64,000 nucleotides of DNA from Glacieibacterium sp964246975. GTDB lineage: Bacteria; Pseudomonadota; Alphaproteobacteria; Sphingomonadales; Sphingomonadaceae. The notes under the pieces are model-generated. The model worked only from the letters and a program-made list of their open reading frames with translations. It made no database searches and had not been told where the DNA came from. How positions within the stretch are numbered: position 1 is the stretch's first letter; every line of letters starts with the position of its first letter. Of the stretch, positions 7,260 through 15,438 are shown one piece after another. The DNA is taken from the NCBI GenBank assembly GCA_964246975.1, contig CAXTSL010000001.1:1-64000 (forward strand), in the 5' to 3' direction. A program made the position numbers and the translations under genes.

Positions 7260-8924
7260 TCACAGCAATCCCCCCTGCGCCCCCGGCTTGTGGCTGGCGC
7301 GCATCTCGACGCGCGCGGCGCGGCGGTTGACCGAGGCGAGCGGCGGCAGCTTGGGCAGGTTGCCGTGGAAGAAATCGGCAGGCGTCAGGATTTGCAGGCG
7401 CGGGAAGCGCCCGAATTCGCTGTCGTGCATCCCCGCCGCCGCCGCTTCGGCGAGCATCGGGCGCGTCGGCTCGTACGCGCTGAGAAACACGCCGTAGGTG
7501 TAGTTTTCGCGCTCCATGACGCCGCGCAGGTCGCGCAGCATGGCGACGCCGATATTCTGCCCCGCCTTGACCGAGATAACGCCGGTGGTGACCTCTTTGG
7601 CGTTCTCATAGGCGTAGAAATGCCCGTCGATACCCTTGTCGGCCCCCTTGCGCCCGCCGTCGAGGGGGAAGCCGCCGACCTTGAGGCAGAACCAGTTCTG
7701 GAACTCATGCGGCGCGTCGGCGGCGAGGCGCAGCGCGCTGTCGCGGTCCTTGGGGACGCCGATGGTCTCGAACACGGCAGCGTCGCCATAGCCGTCGCGC
7801 AGGCGCTTTTCGATCAGCCCGATGGCGAGATGCGTCACGTCGATGCCGATCCACTGCCGCCCGAGCTTCTGCGCCGCATCGACCGCCGTGCCGCACCCGC
7901 AAAACGGGTCGAGGACGACATCGCCGGGGTTCGACGAGGCGGCGATGATACGTTCGAGGAGGGCAATGGGTTTCTGGGTCGGGTAGCCGAGCCGCTCCTT
8001 GGCTTGCGCGCTGATTGGCGGGATATCGGTCCAAACATCGCCAAGTCGGGCACCGTCGAGGTCCGATACGAACCACTTCAGTCGTGGCGTACCGCCCTCT
8101 ACTGTCGGCCAGTAGATTCGGCCCACTCTGTCCAATGCGTCGAGTGCTTCGATGGTACCGGTTGCCTCCAGTCCTTCCTTGGCAATGATCGCGCGCGGAA
8201 TTGCCCAGTGACGACCAACCTCGGTCGGGTCGACGTTGCGCCACGACTGACCGCTCTCCCCCTTGCGGATCCCTGCCCCGGTCAGCGAAATCGCCTGGAA
8301 TTTTTCGTTGCGTGCCACGTCCACGTTGCGGAAATGCTTGATGACATAGCTGTCATCATGGCCGACTTTGAGGTCCTGCCAGCGGTTGTGGCCATTCTTC
8401 GAGTAGAACAGCAACGTATCGTGGACCGGGCCATAGCGGCGCGACCCACCGTGGGCGAAAGTGCGCTTCCAAATGATTTCGTTGAGAAATTGTTCTTGAC
8501 CGAACATCGCATCAAGCACCAGCTTGAGGTAGTGGCTCGCGGTCGGGTCGCAGTGGAGGTACAGGCTGCCCGTCGGCTTGAGCACGCGGTGGAGTTCGAC
8601 CAGCCGCACCGCCATCATCGCCAGATACGCCATCATGGCGTTCTCGCCGATCGCCGTCTTCATCGCCTGGAGCAGCGTGTGCAGCCGGTGGTTGCCGCTC
8701 GCGGTCACGTCCATCAGCGCCGAGGCCGCCGCCGGGCCCCAGCTCCACGTATCGTCGAACGCCTCGATGCTCGCGTCCGCGCCGCCACCGCCGGGCGATT
8801 TGAACAGGATGTTGTAGCTGGCGTTCGAATTGAACGGCGGGTCGAGATAGATCAGGTCGACGCACGCCGCGTCGAAGCCGCGCAGCACGTCGAGATTGTC
8901 GCCATAGTAAAGCCGGTTGGTCAT
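7260..8924 (-). CDS. Adenine-specific DNA methyltransferase fused to a restriction-endonuclease-like C-terminal domain
   Basis: A 554-residue protein. Residues 1-400 form an N6-adenine (or N4-cytosine) DNA methyltransferase: YYGDNLDVLRGF, then the catalytic DLIYLDPPFNSN (DPPF), GSLYLHCDPTASHYLKLVLD, YPTQKPIALLERII, and the SAM motif VVLDPFCGCGTAVDAA. The order of motifs (DPPF first, FxGxG late) fits the beta class. Residues 420-554 look like an Mrr-type nuclease domain: EFQNWFCLKVGG, KGADKGIDGHFY and VISVKAGQNIG, where the usual E/QxK is SVK. No separate restriction or specificity gene is visible, so it may be a one-polypeptide modification/restriction enzyme or an orphan methylase with an inactive nuclease. 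ATG at 8922-8924. Confidence 0.85.
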   Translation of the reverse strand: MTNRLYYGDNLDVLRGFDAACVDLIYLDPPFNSNASYNILFKSPGGGGADASIEAFDDTWSWGPAAASALMDVTASGNHRLHTLLQAMKTAIGENAMMAYLAMMAVRLVELHRVLKPTGSLYLHCDPTASHYLKLVLDAMFGQEQFLNEIIWKRTFAHGGSRRYGPVHDTLLFYSKNGHNRWQDLKVGHDDSYVIKHFRNVDVARNEKFQAISLTGAGIRKGESGQSWRNVDPTEVGRHWAIPRAIIAKEGLEATGTIEALDALDRVGRIYWPTVEGGTPRLKWFVSDLDGARLGDVWTDIPPISAQAKERLGYPTQKPIALLERIIAASSNPGDVVLDPFCGCGTAVDAAQKLGRQWIGIDVTHLAIGLIEKRLRDGYGDAAVFETIGVPKDRDSALRLAADAPHEFQNWFCLKVGGFPLDGGRKGADKGIDGHFYAYENAKEVTTGVISVKAGQNIGVAMLRDLRGVMERENYTYGVFLSAYEPTRPMLAEAAAAGMHDSEFGRFPRLQILTPADFFHGNLPKLPPLASVNRRAARVEMRASHKPGAQGGLL

Positions 8925-9121
8925 GCGGTCCCCGCGTGTCGCGGCCGCGACGATAGCCGCCGCCGCCCGCCCGCGCAAAGCCGCCGTCGTTGTTTCGTCT
9001 GCGACTCGGGGAGGCCGGGTGCCAGGCACAGGGGACTCGCGACGTGGCGCGGGGTCAATAGTCCCGGCGGGGCGTTCGCCAGCGAGAAGGGCACGGTGTG
9101 GCGCGTCGGCGCCGCCGACGA

Positions 9122-9241
9122 CTGGTGTGCGACAGCCTCGGCGTCGTCGGCGTTCCCTAACCCGCGACGTGGGCGCTGCTCGTCGGCGGCTTCGGCCTGA
9201 CCGGCGCAGCGCTGCGGCGGCGGCGGGAGGCGCTTGCCTAG
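9122..9241 (+). pseudogene. Remnant of a PEPxxWA-CTERM protein gene (C-terminal tail only)
   Basis: On the plus strand, 9137-9241 read LGVVGVP, stop, PATWALLVGGFGLTG, then AALRRRREALA and a TAG. This is a textbook PEPxxWA-CTERM tail (compare the two intact tails at 52.5 and 55.5 kb), except that the glutamate codon of VPEP is TAA (9158-9160), one base from GAA. Further upstream the same frame loses sense and a different frame (FASEKGTVWRVGAADDW, about 9078-9125) looks more protein-like, so a frameshift is also likely. Nothing recognisable remains of the N-terminal part in 8925-9120. Its final CTAG is shared with the stop of the convergent YjbR gene. Confidence 0.65.
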
Positions 9242-9582
9242 GCGCTTGCGGCACCGGCGTCGCGCGCCCGCCGCAGCTTCGCCGACGCCAGCCACCCCCA
9301 GGCGCGCTCGACGAGGCCGACGATCTGCGCCGGGTCGGCAGGCTCGAGACGAACGAGGAGCATCGGATAGCCGTCGTAGTGCGGCGTCGTGTGGAACACC
9401 TCCGGCTGCTGCTCGAGCAGCGCGTCGCGCAGCCCGTCCTCGACCTTGAGCGCCAAGTCGCCATCCTCGCGCAACCGCGCCAGCAGCTTGGTGCCGACCT
9501 TGATCGCGGGCGTGCCATAGCTCGTGCCGAGGCTGACGCCGGGCAGCGGCAAGGCGGCGCTGGCGACCTCGTCGAAGGTCAC
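9238..9582 (-). CDS. MmcQ/YjbR family protein
   Basis: A 114-residue member of the MmcQ/YjbR (CyaY-like fold) family, a small predicted DNA-binding protein of unknown biological role. Family features are MTFDEVASAALPLPGVSLGT, SYGTPAIKVGTKLLARLRED, LALKVEDGLRDALLEQQPEV, TPHYDGYPMLLVRL and the terminal VERAWGWLAS helix. It starts with GTG at 9582, which overlaps the dnaN TGA (GTGA), so it is translated from the dnaN transcript. Pairing with dnaN may be incidental. Confidence 0.88.
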   Translation of the reverse strand: MTFDEVASAALPLPGVSLGTSYGTPAIKVGTKLLARLREDGDLALKVEDGLRDALLEQQPEVFHTTPHYDGYPMLLVRLEPADPAQIVGLVERAWGWLASAKLRRARDAGAASA

Positions 9583-10721
9583 ACGCGCATCGGCATCAGG
9601 ACGTACAACGCCTCGCTCGTGTCGCTGACACGGATCAGCGTCGGCGCGGCGGCGTCGGCCAAGTGGATGTCGACCTGGTCGCTGCCGACCTGGGCGAGGA
9701 TGTCGAGCAGGTAGCGGTAGTTGAAGCCGACCTCGAACTCGGGCGCGCCGTAGTCGGCGGGGACTTCCTCGGCCGCCGTGCCGTTCTCGGGGCTGGTCAC
9801 CGACAGCGTGACCTTGTCGCGGCCGAGCGCGATCTTGACCGCGCGGGTCTTCTCGGCGGTGGCGATCGCGGCGACGCGGTCGACGCCCTCCGACAGCGAT
9901 TTGACGTCGATCTTCAGCAGCTTGTCGTTGGCGGTCGGGATGACGCGGCTATAATCGGGGAAGGTGCCGTCGATGAGCTTCGAGGTCAGCGTCGCCCCGT
10001 TCTGGTCCTTTGGGCCGAGCTTGAAGCGGATCTTCGACGCCGACAGCGACATCTCGACATCGCCGTCGGCCTCGTCGAGCAATTTGCGGATTTCGGCGAC
10101 GCATTTGCGCGGTACGATGACGTCGGGCATCCCTGCCGTGCCGTCGGGGGCGGGCAGTTCGATCTTGGCGAGGCGGTGTCCGTCGGTGGCGACGGCGCGC
10201 AACGTCGCGGGCGGTCCGGCGGCGACGTGGAGGAAGATGCCGTTGAGGTAATAGCGCGTTTCCTCGGTCGAAATCGCGAAGCGCGTGCTGTCGATGATCT
10301 TGCGAAGGCTGGCGGCGGGCAGCGTGAAGCTGTGCGGCAGGTCGGTCTCGGCGATCACCGGGAAATCGTCGCGCTTGAGGGTGGCGAGGCTGAAGCGCGC
10401 GCGCCCCGCGACCACCGTCATCTTCTCGTTGGCCACGGCAAGTTCGACCTGCGCGCCCTCGGGCAGCTTGCGCGCGATGTCGAACAGCGTGTGCGCGCTG
10501 ACCGTCGTCGCACCGGGTTGCGCGACGGTCGCGGCGATCGTCTCGACGACCTGCAAATCGAGGTCGGTCGCCATCAGGCGCAGGCCCCCCCCTTCACCGG
10601 CATCGCCGCGCGCCTCGATCAGCACGTTCGACAGGATCGGGATGGTATTGCGCCGCTCGACCACCGATTGGACGTGGCCGAGGCATTTGAGCAGCGTCGC
10701 GCGTTCGACAATTGCCTTCAT
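9579..10721 (-). CDS. dnaN: DNA polymerase III beta subunit (sliding clamp)
   Basis: A 380-residue beta clamp, the ring that tethers DNA polymerase III to DNA. The N terminus MKAIVERATLLKCLGHVQSV is followed by ERRNTIPILSNVLIEA, and later by GVDRVAAIATAEKTRAVKIA. The C-terminal VLMPMR motif is the clamp's conserved end. Three similar domains fill the length as expected. The ATG (10719-10721) gives the canonical start. It lies near neither dnaA nor the usual recF/gyrB neighbours here; instead its stop overlaps the YjbR start. A GNAT gene diverges about 97 bases upstream. Confidence 0.97.
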   Translation of the reverse strand: MKAIVERATLLKCLGHVQSVVERRNTIPILSNVLIEARGDAGEGGGLRLMATDLDLQVVETIAATVAQPGATTVSAHTLFDIARKLPEGAQVELAVANEKMTVVAGRARFSLATLKRDDFPVIAETDLPHSFTLPAASLRKIIDSTRFAISTEETRYYLNGIFLHVAAGPPATLRAVATDGHRLAKIELPAPDGTAGMPDVIVPRKCVAEIRKLLDEADGDVEMSLSASKIRFKLGPKDQNGATLTSKLIDGTFPDYSRVIPTANDKLLKIDVKSLSEGVDRVAAIATAEKTRAVKIALGRDKVTLSVTSPENGTAAEEVPADYGAPEFEVGFNYRYLLDILAQVGSDQVDIHLADAAAPTLIRVSDTSEALYVLMPMRV

Positions 10722-10817
10722 CGTGTCTCTATTCCCCGCGTGTGACCCGCGACTATAGCGGCTGCGGCGTCGCGGGGTAGGGGTTTCTCGCAGCGTGGGC
10801 ATAGTCGGGGGGTCGCC

Positions 10818-11348
10818 ATGTCGATTGTCGTGCGGCCCGAGCAGCCCGCTGATTTCGCGGCCATCGACGCCGTCATCGTCGCCGCCTTCGCCGCCGTGGC
10901 GTACAGCGACCACGACGAGCAGCGGATCGTCGCGCGGTTGCGGGCCGCCGACGCCTATGTCCCCGAACTGGCGCTGGTCGCCGACGCGGCGGGCGCGATC
11001 GTCGGGCACCTGCTGCTGACGCGCGTCGCGATTGCGGGCGGCGGCGCATCGGTCGCGGCGCTGGCGCTCGGGCCGCTGTCGGTGGCTCCGGCGTCGCAGC
11101 GACAGGGCGTGGGAAGTGCGCTGATCGCGGCCGCCCATGCCCGCGCGCGGGACCGGGGCTTCGCAGGCATCGTCGTGCTCGGACCGGGGGCCTATAACCG
11201 GCGCTTTGGCTATCGGCAGCTCGGCGAGTTCGGGCTGACGCTGCCGTTCGCGGCGCACCCGCGCGACTGCCGCATCCTGCCGCTCGATGCCAGCGCACTG
11301 CCCGCGAACGGCATGATCGACTATCCGCCCGCGTGGACGGCGGCGTAG
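10818..11348 (+). CDS. GNAT-family N-acetyltransferase
   Basis: A 176-residue single-domain GNAT protein expected to transfer an acetyl group from acetyl-CoA to an unknown amine. Visible are VRPEQPADFAAIDAVIVAAF, the LALVADAAGAIVGHLLLTRV strands, LGPLSVAPASQRQGVGSALI with the acetyl-CoA pyrophosphate loop (RQGVGSAL), and the GPGAYNRRFGYRQLGEFGL stretch typical of the YhbS-like branch. ATG 10818 lies about 97 bases from divergent dnaN. The substrate cannot be inferred. Confidence 0.87.
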   Translation: MSIVVRPEQPADFAAIDAVIVAAFAAVAYSDHDEQRIVARLRAADAYVPELALVADAAGAIVGHLLLTRVAIAGGGASVAALALGPLSVAPASQRQGVGSALIAAAHARARDRGFAGIVVLGPGAYNRRFGYRQLGEFGLTLPFAAHPRDCRILPLDASALPANGMIDYPPAWTAA

Positions 11349-11407
11349 CGGATTGCCGCGCGCCGGGTGCCGATGCATGGTCGCGGCGCGGCCAGGCGGG
11401 GTACGGC

Positions 11408-11725
11408 ATGTCGTGGGCGATCATCCTGACGATGCAGGCGGCGACCCCTTTGCTCGGCCTCGACCGCAGCACGTTCGATCTCCGCACCGCCACGCCGATA
11501 TCGCGATGCGCGGGCGGCGGCGACGAGATCGTCGTTTGCGGGCGTCAAGACAGCGAGACATACCGGCTGCGCGATCCCCGTCTCGAGGCGTTCGAGCCGA
11601 AGCCGCTGCGCGCCGAAATCGGCATCGTCGGCGACGTGTCGGCGAGAGTGCACGGCGAACAGGTCGAATTTCCGGGGGGCGTGACGAGCCAGCGCGCGAT
11701 GGTGACGCTGAAGGTGCCGTTTTAA
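11408..11725 (+). CDS. Small exported protein of unknown function
   Basis: A 105-residue protein starting MSWAIILTMQAATPLLGL, which reads as a short uncleaved or weak signal segment. It continues with a CAGGGDEIVVCGRQ motif, whose paired cysteines about ten residues apart could form a disulfide. Short exported proteins with a GDEIVVCGR-like motif followed by YRLR/P are common in Sphingomonadales and have no assigned function as far as I know. The frame is open back to 11333, overlapping the GNAT gene; I chose ATG 11408 because it gives the hydrophobic start. It probably shares the GNAT transcript. Confidence 0.6.
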   Translation: MSWAIILTMQAATPLLGLDRSTFDLRTATPISRCAGGGDEIVVCGRQDSETYRLRDPRLEAFEPKPLRAEIGIVGDVSARVHGEQVEFPGGVTSQRAMVTLKVPF

Positions 11726-11735
11726 GGCCATGTTG

Positions 11736-11844
11736 TCGTCGTCCCCGCACAGGCGGGGGCCCAGTCCGCTTCACAGGAATGCCAGCGCCGCCGACCGCCA
11801 GATCGTTGTGGAGTGGACTGTCCCCGCCTGCGCGGGGATGACGA
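11736..11844. repeat. Dispersed palindromic repeat, GTCCCCGC...GCGGGGAT type
   Basis: An inverted repeat with outer arms tcgtcgtccccgcacaggcg and cgcctgcgcggggatgacga, enclosing about 70 bases that include a cagtcc / ggactg inner pair. The same outer arms, with different interiors, occur at 38411-38482 and 50791-50876. It lies between convergent 3' ends (the small exported protein and the DUF72 gene), which suits a dispersed palindromic element and possibly a terminator. Confidence 0.8.
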
Positions 11845-11858
11845 GGCGAAGGTCGAAG

Positions 11859-12611
11859 TTACGCTTGCAGGCGCTCGATCAGCCCCATCGCCGCTGCGGG
11901 CGCGCGCAGCTTGCCGCCCGCGATGAAATAGACGAACACGTCGCGCCTGCCGCCCGCGCTCCACGCCCGCGCGACCTCGGCCCAGCCGTCGAGCGCGGCG
12001 GTCGGGTAACCCGCTGGTTCGGCGTCGCTGCCGTTCTGCAGGCGCGCATAGACGAAATCGGCGGTCGGTGCGTCGCCAGCGTCGAGCGGCGACGGAAATT
12101 TGTCGGCGTCGGCGAACACGACGGCGCAATTATGGTCGCGCGCGAGGGTCAGGAACGCCGGATCGCGGAAACTTTCGTGGCGAACTTCGAGGGCGTGACG
12201 CAGGCGGCGGTTGCCGAGCCTGGGCGGCAGCAGCGCGACGAAGCGCGCAAAATCCTCGCGGTCGAATTGCTTGGTCGCGGCGAACTGCCAGAGCACGGGG
12301 CCGAGCTTGTCGCCGAGCCGGTCGACGCCGCTGGCATAGAAGCGCGCAATCGACTCGCCCGCGTCGGCGAGCACGCGGCGGTTGACCGCGAAGCGCGGTG
12401 CCTTGAGGCTGAAGACGAAGCCCTCGGGGGTCTCGTCGTGCCATTTCCGGAAACTCGCGGGTTTTTGCGAGCCATAGAAGGTGCCGTTGATCTCGATGGC
12501 GGTGAGATGGCGGCTGGCGTACGAAAGCTCGTCGGCCTGCCGCAGCCCTGCCGGGTAGAATACCCCGCGCCACGGCTCGTAGGTCCACCCGCCGACGCCC
12601 GCGCGGATCAT
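11859..12611 (-). CDS. DUF72-family protein
   Basis: A 250-residue DUF72 protein (TIM-barrel-like fold, biochemical role not established). Family features are IRAGVGGWTYEPWRGVFYP, LTAIEINGTFYGSQKPASF, FVFSLKAPRFAVNRRVL, LGPVLWQFAATKQFD, ALEVRHESF and FVYFIAGGKLRAPAAAM. The ATG (12609-12611) overlaps the TGA of the Fic gene (ATGA), and Fic in turn touches the Rieske oxygenase, so this is the last gene of a three-gene transcript. Its family gives no hint why it travels with Fic and an oxygenase. Confidence 0.88.
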   Translation of the reverse strand: MIRAGVGGWTYEPWRGVFYPAGLRQADELSYASRHLTAIEINGTFYGSQKPASFRKWHDETPEGFVFSLKAPRFAVNRRVLADAGESIARFYASGVDRLGDKLGPVLWQFAATKQFDREDFARFVALLPPRLGNRRLRHALEVRHESFRDPAFLTLARDHNCAVVFADADKFPSPLDAGDAPTADFVYARLQNGSDAEPAGYPTAALDGWAEVARAWSAGGRRDVFVYFIAGGKLRAPAAAMGLIERLQA

Positions 12612-13360
12612 GGCTCGCCTCCCTCGTCGAGCGCCGCGAGCAGGTCGCCGAGCGTCGCGTCGAGGCGGTCGTACAACAGTGCTTCGAACGGCGCGAGGTC
12701 GCCCGTCGTCGAGCCGTGTTCGAGCGCGTCGAGGTACGCCGCACGATCCTCGGGGCGCACCGCCACGGGAGGATAGCCGCCGCGCAACAGCACGAAGTTC
12801 ATCAGCAGCCGCGCGGTCCGCCCGTTGCCGTCGGCGAAGGGATGGATCGCGGTTAGCCGCCAATGTGCATCGAAGGCGGTAGCAGGCGTCGCAGCGGCCT
12901 GCGCCAACCACACGCCGAAGTCGGTCATCAGCGCGGGGATTTTGGCGGGGTTAGGAAAGACCGCGCCCGACCCCGCGACGCGGCGCGGGAAGCGGCTATA
13001 GGACCCTGCGATGTCGGGGGCGCTGCGCAACACGATGCGGCGGTGGAGTTCGGTGACGACGGCTTCGCCGAGCGGCTCGACGCCTGCCGCAAGGTCGCGC
13101 ACCCAGAGCAGTGCGGCGTGATGGTCCTGCGCTTCGAGATGGTCGCGTAGCGGCTTGCCGCCGACGGTGATACCATGCGCGATGACCTCGGCGGTTTCGC
13201 GCAGCGTCAGCGTGTTGCCCTCGATGGCGTTCGAGGTGAAGGTCAACTCGACATCGTGGTGCGCCTGCAACGCGCCGAGCGGCCCGCTCCGCAACGGGCG
13301 CAGCGCGTCGAGCGCCGCCTTGCGCGCCGCGATGCGGGCGAGGACGATGGCGCGGCTCAG
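12608..13360 (-). CDS. Fic-domain protein (class II, N-terminal inhibitory helix)
   Basis: A Fic protein of about 250 residues. Fic domains transfer AMP (or another phosphate-linked moiety) from a nucleotide to a hydroxyl side chain of a target protein. The active-site loop HPFADGNGRTAR is intact near residue 170. An N-terminal helix carries TSNAIEGN near residue 43, matching the inhibitory [ST]xxxE[GN] motif, so the enzyme should be autoinhibited intramolecularly. No ATG, GTG or TTG sits near the expected start. The best-placed start is CTG 13358-13360, which overlaps the oxygenase stop (CTGA); an internal TTG some 20 codons in is the alternative. Family certain, exact start not. Confidence 0.85.
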   Translation of the reverse strand: MSRAIVLARIAARKAALDALRPLRSGPLGALQAHHDVELTFTSNAIEGNTLTLRETAEVIAHGITVGGKPLRDHLEAQDHHAALLWVRDLAAGVEPLGEAVVTELHRRIVLRSAPDIAGSYSRFPRRVAGSGAVFPNPAKIPALMTDFGVWLAQAAATPATAFDAHWRLTAIHPFADGNGRTARLLMNFVLLRGGYPPVAVRPEDRAAYLDALEHGSTTGDLAPFEALLYDRLDATLGDLLAALDEGGEP

Positions 13361-14754
13361 ACCGCCGCCATGTACGCATCGAGCGTCATGTGGAAATGCC
13401 GGATGCGGCTCTCCTGATATTGCGCCAGCGTCACACCGGGCTTTTTCGATGCCTTGAGGCCGCGTTGGATGCGGCGGAGGTTGCTGGTGTCCTGATCGGC
13501 GACCTTCGCCGCCGAGCCGAGTTCGGGTGCGTCGGCCCATTTGGCGTCGAGGCCGAGCCACGTCACCTTGGCGGGCGGCGGGTGGCTGCCGTCGGGGGCT
13601 TTGGCGAACAAATACATGATCTCCATGATGCAGCTGTCGGGGTCGTGGCCATTGGGGCGGAAGCGATAGACGAGCGGCAGCGACTGGCCGCCCCACGGCA
13701 CCATGTTGGGGAACAGCAGATATTCGATGAGGTCGAGGGATTCGCAGTCCGACAGCGCCGACATGTCGCGCTTCGACGCCTTGCCGATCCTGGCGCGGGC
13801 GCGTTCGGCGAGCGCGGCGCGGGGCGACACGCCGTCGCCATGGACGATGGGGTCGCCCGCGAAGAACGGCACGTCGCGGCGCATCTGGCGGATCGTCTCG
13901 TCGCCGCTGGTGTCGCTGCGCGCGGGGCTGGGGACGCCCTGGACGCTGATCATCCGGCTGGTGTGGCGGACGCCGGGCCACACGTCGTACTGGGTGTTCT
14001 CGTCGCCGTAATAGCCCATCACCTGCGGGTGCGCCGAGCTGACGTGATAGGCCTCGATGAAGGCTTCGAGCGCGAGCTTCCAGTTGCACGGCATCAGCTT
14101 GGCGACATGCGCCGCCTTCCAGCGGTCTTCGAGCGCGAAGCCGGCGAAATGTTCGGGAAGGTTTTCGAGGTAGGTTTCGAGCGGCTCGGCATCCCTGTCG
14201 AAGTTGACGAAGACGAAGCCGCCCCAGACGCCGACCTGCGCCTGCGGCAGGTCGAAATTGGCGCGGTCGATGTGCGGGAAATCCCACGCGCCGGGCATCC
14301 CGGCGAAGCTGCCGTCGAGGTTCCAGGTGAAGGCGTGGAATGGGCACACCAGTTGCCTGACGCAGCCGCCCTCGGCGCGGAGCTGGGTGCCGCGGTGCAG
14401 GCACGAATTGACGAAGGCGCGGACCTGGCCGTCGTTGCCGCGCGCGACGATCAGCGAGTCGTCGACGATGTCGTAGACGATGTGGTCGCCGGGGTTCGGG
14501 ATTTCCTCGACGCGGCACGCGAGCTGCCAGGTCTTGCGCCACACTTGCACGATCTCGCGCGCTGCCCAATCCTTCGAGATATAACGGTCGATCGACACGT
14601 CGTCGGTCGGCAGTCCTTGCGCGGGTGACTCCGAGCGCAGGATGGCGGACGCGGGATTGCGGTCGGCGGCGAGCACCTCCTGCACGCTCGGGCGCGGGCG
14701 ACCCGCGATGGTCGGGTGGTCGAGTGCTGGCGGGTCGGCGAACTGCGTGGCCAT
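13357..14754 (-). CDS. Rieske non-heme iron oxygenase, alpha subunit
   Basis: A 465-residue ring-hydroxylating-type oxygenase large subunit. The N-terminal Rieske domain binds a [2Fe-2S] cluster through CLHRG (Cys, His) and CPFH (Cys, His), about residues 117-137. The catalytic domain begins MPCNWKLALEAFIEAYHVSSAH, holding two histidine iron ligands, with a late aspartate ligand expected in the C-terminal half. The substrate could be an aromatic, a quaternary amine or a steroid; no reductase or ferredoxin gene is adjacent to narrow it. ATG 14754 has GGGAGGG a few bases upstream. A DUF3237 gene diverges 92 bases away, suggesting joint regulation. Confidence 0.88.
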   Translation of the reverse strand: MATQFADPPALDHPTIAGRPRPSVQEVLAADRNPASAILRSESPAQGLPTDDVSIDRYISKDWAAREIVQVWRKTWQLACRVEEIPNPGDHIVYDIVDDSLIVARGNDGQVRAFVNSCLHRGTQLRAEGGCVRQLVCPFHAFTWNLDGSFAGMPGAWDFPHIDRANFDLPQAQVGVWGGFVFVNFDRDAEPLETYLENLPEHFAGFALEDRWKAAHVAKLMPCNWKLALEAFIEAYHVSSAHPQVMGYYGDENTQYDVWPGVRHTSRMISVQGVPSPARSDTSGDETIRQMRRDVPFFAGDPIVHGDGVSPRAALAERARARIGKASKRDMSALSDCESLDLIEYLLFPNMVPWGGQSLPLVYRFRPNGHDPDSCIMEIMYLFAKAPDGSHPPPAKVTWLGLDAKWADAPELGSAAKVADQDTSNLRRIQRGLKASKKPGVTLAQYQESRIRHFHMTLDAYMAAV

Positions 14755-14846
14755 GTGGTGCCCTCCCCTCGGACGCCCGCGCAACTTGCGCCGCCAGCGC
14801 GCGCGGTGCAACGCGCGAACGCTCCCGCACCGAAAGGCCGCCGCGC

Positions 14847-15305
14847 ATGGACAGTCTCGATCCCCGCCACCTGACGACGCTGACGCTGACCGTCGACTAC
14901 CCGAACATGGTCGACATCGGCACTACCGCGCACGGTCGCCGCCGTGTCGCGCCGGTGACGGCGGGGCATTTCGAGGGCGAGCGGCTGCGCGGCAGCCATG
15001 CGGTCGGGGCCGACTGGGTAATCAACCGCCCCGACGGAGCGATGGTCCTCGACGTGCGGCTGACGCTGGTGACGCACGACGGGGCGAATATCTATCTGAC
15101 CTATTCAGGCAGCTTTATCGCCGCGCCCGAACATATGGCGGCGTTCAACCAAGGCGCGCGGCTGGGCTTCGACCAATACCGGCTGCGGACCTTGCCGCGC
15201 TTCGAAACCGGCGACGCGCGCTATGCGTGGCTCAACGACCTGCCCTGCGCGGGGGTCGGGCGGCAGGCGGCGACGGGGCCGGTCTATACGATCTGGGAGA
15301 TTTGA
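14847..15305 (+). CDS. DUF3237-domain protein
   Basis: A 152-residue protein filling one DUF3237 (beta-barrel) domain. Visible are a strand-rich N-terminal region, GHFEGERLRGSHAVGADW, MVLDVRLTLVTHDGANIYLT, the central TYSGSFIAAPEH and YAWLNDLPCAGVGRQA. The family is often found near catabolic oxygenase or lactone-processing genes but has no settled reaction. It diverges from the Rieske oxygenase (92 bases between starts), which supports a shared catabolic context without proving it. The ATG 14847 start matches the domain boundary. Confidence 0.8.
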   Translation: MDSLDPRHLTTLTLTVDYPNMVDIGTTAHGRRRVAPVTAGHFEGERLRGSHAVGADWVINRPDGAMVLDVRLTLVTHDGANIYLTYSGSFIAAPEHMAAFNQGARLGFDQYRLRTLPRFETGDARYAWLNDLPCAGVGRQAATGPVYTIWEI

Positions 15306-15438
15306 GAACCGATCCGGCCAAGTTGCAAACTCACCCTAAAAAAGGATGGTCAGCGCGAGTCGTCGCCCGCTAAGTAATTGCGCTGCCACGCTCCGCCTAG
15401 CAGCGGAGTTAATCCGGCAGTACAAGGAGGTGTTGTTA

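Noticed and set aside
8925..9121. A possible gene upstream of the methyltransferase
   Set aside because: No start with a ribosome site and no continuous protein-like frame; it probably belongs to the decayed PEPxxWA gene.
7149..9200. Long open frames antisense to the methyltransferase, and similar long frames opposite most large genes (for example 21102-23459, 23405-26029, 45114-47495)
   Set aside because: They are arginine/alanine/glycine-rich, have no domain pattern, and mirror the third-codon G/C bias of the real genes on the other strand.
12863..13150. Plus-strand frames inside the Fic gene
   Set aside because: No protein-like pattern; the minus strand shows the intact Fic motif and inhibitory helix.
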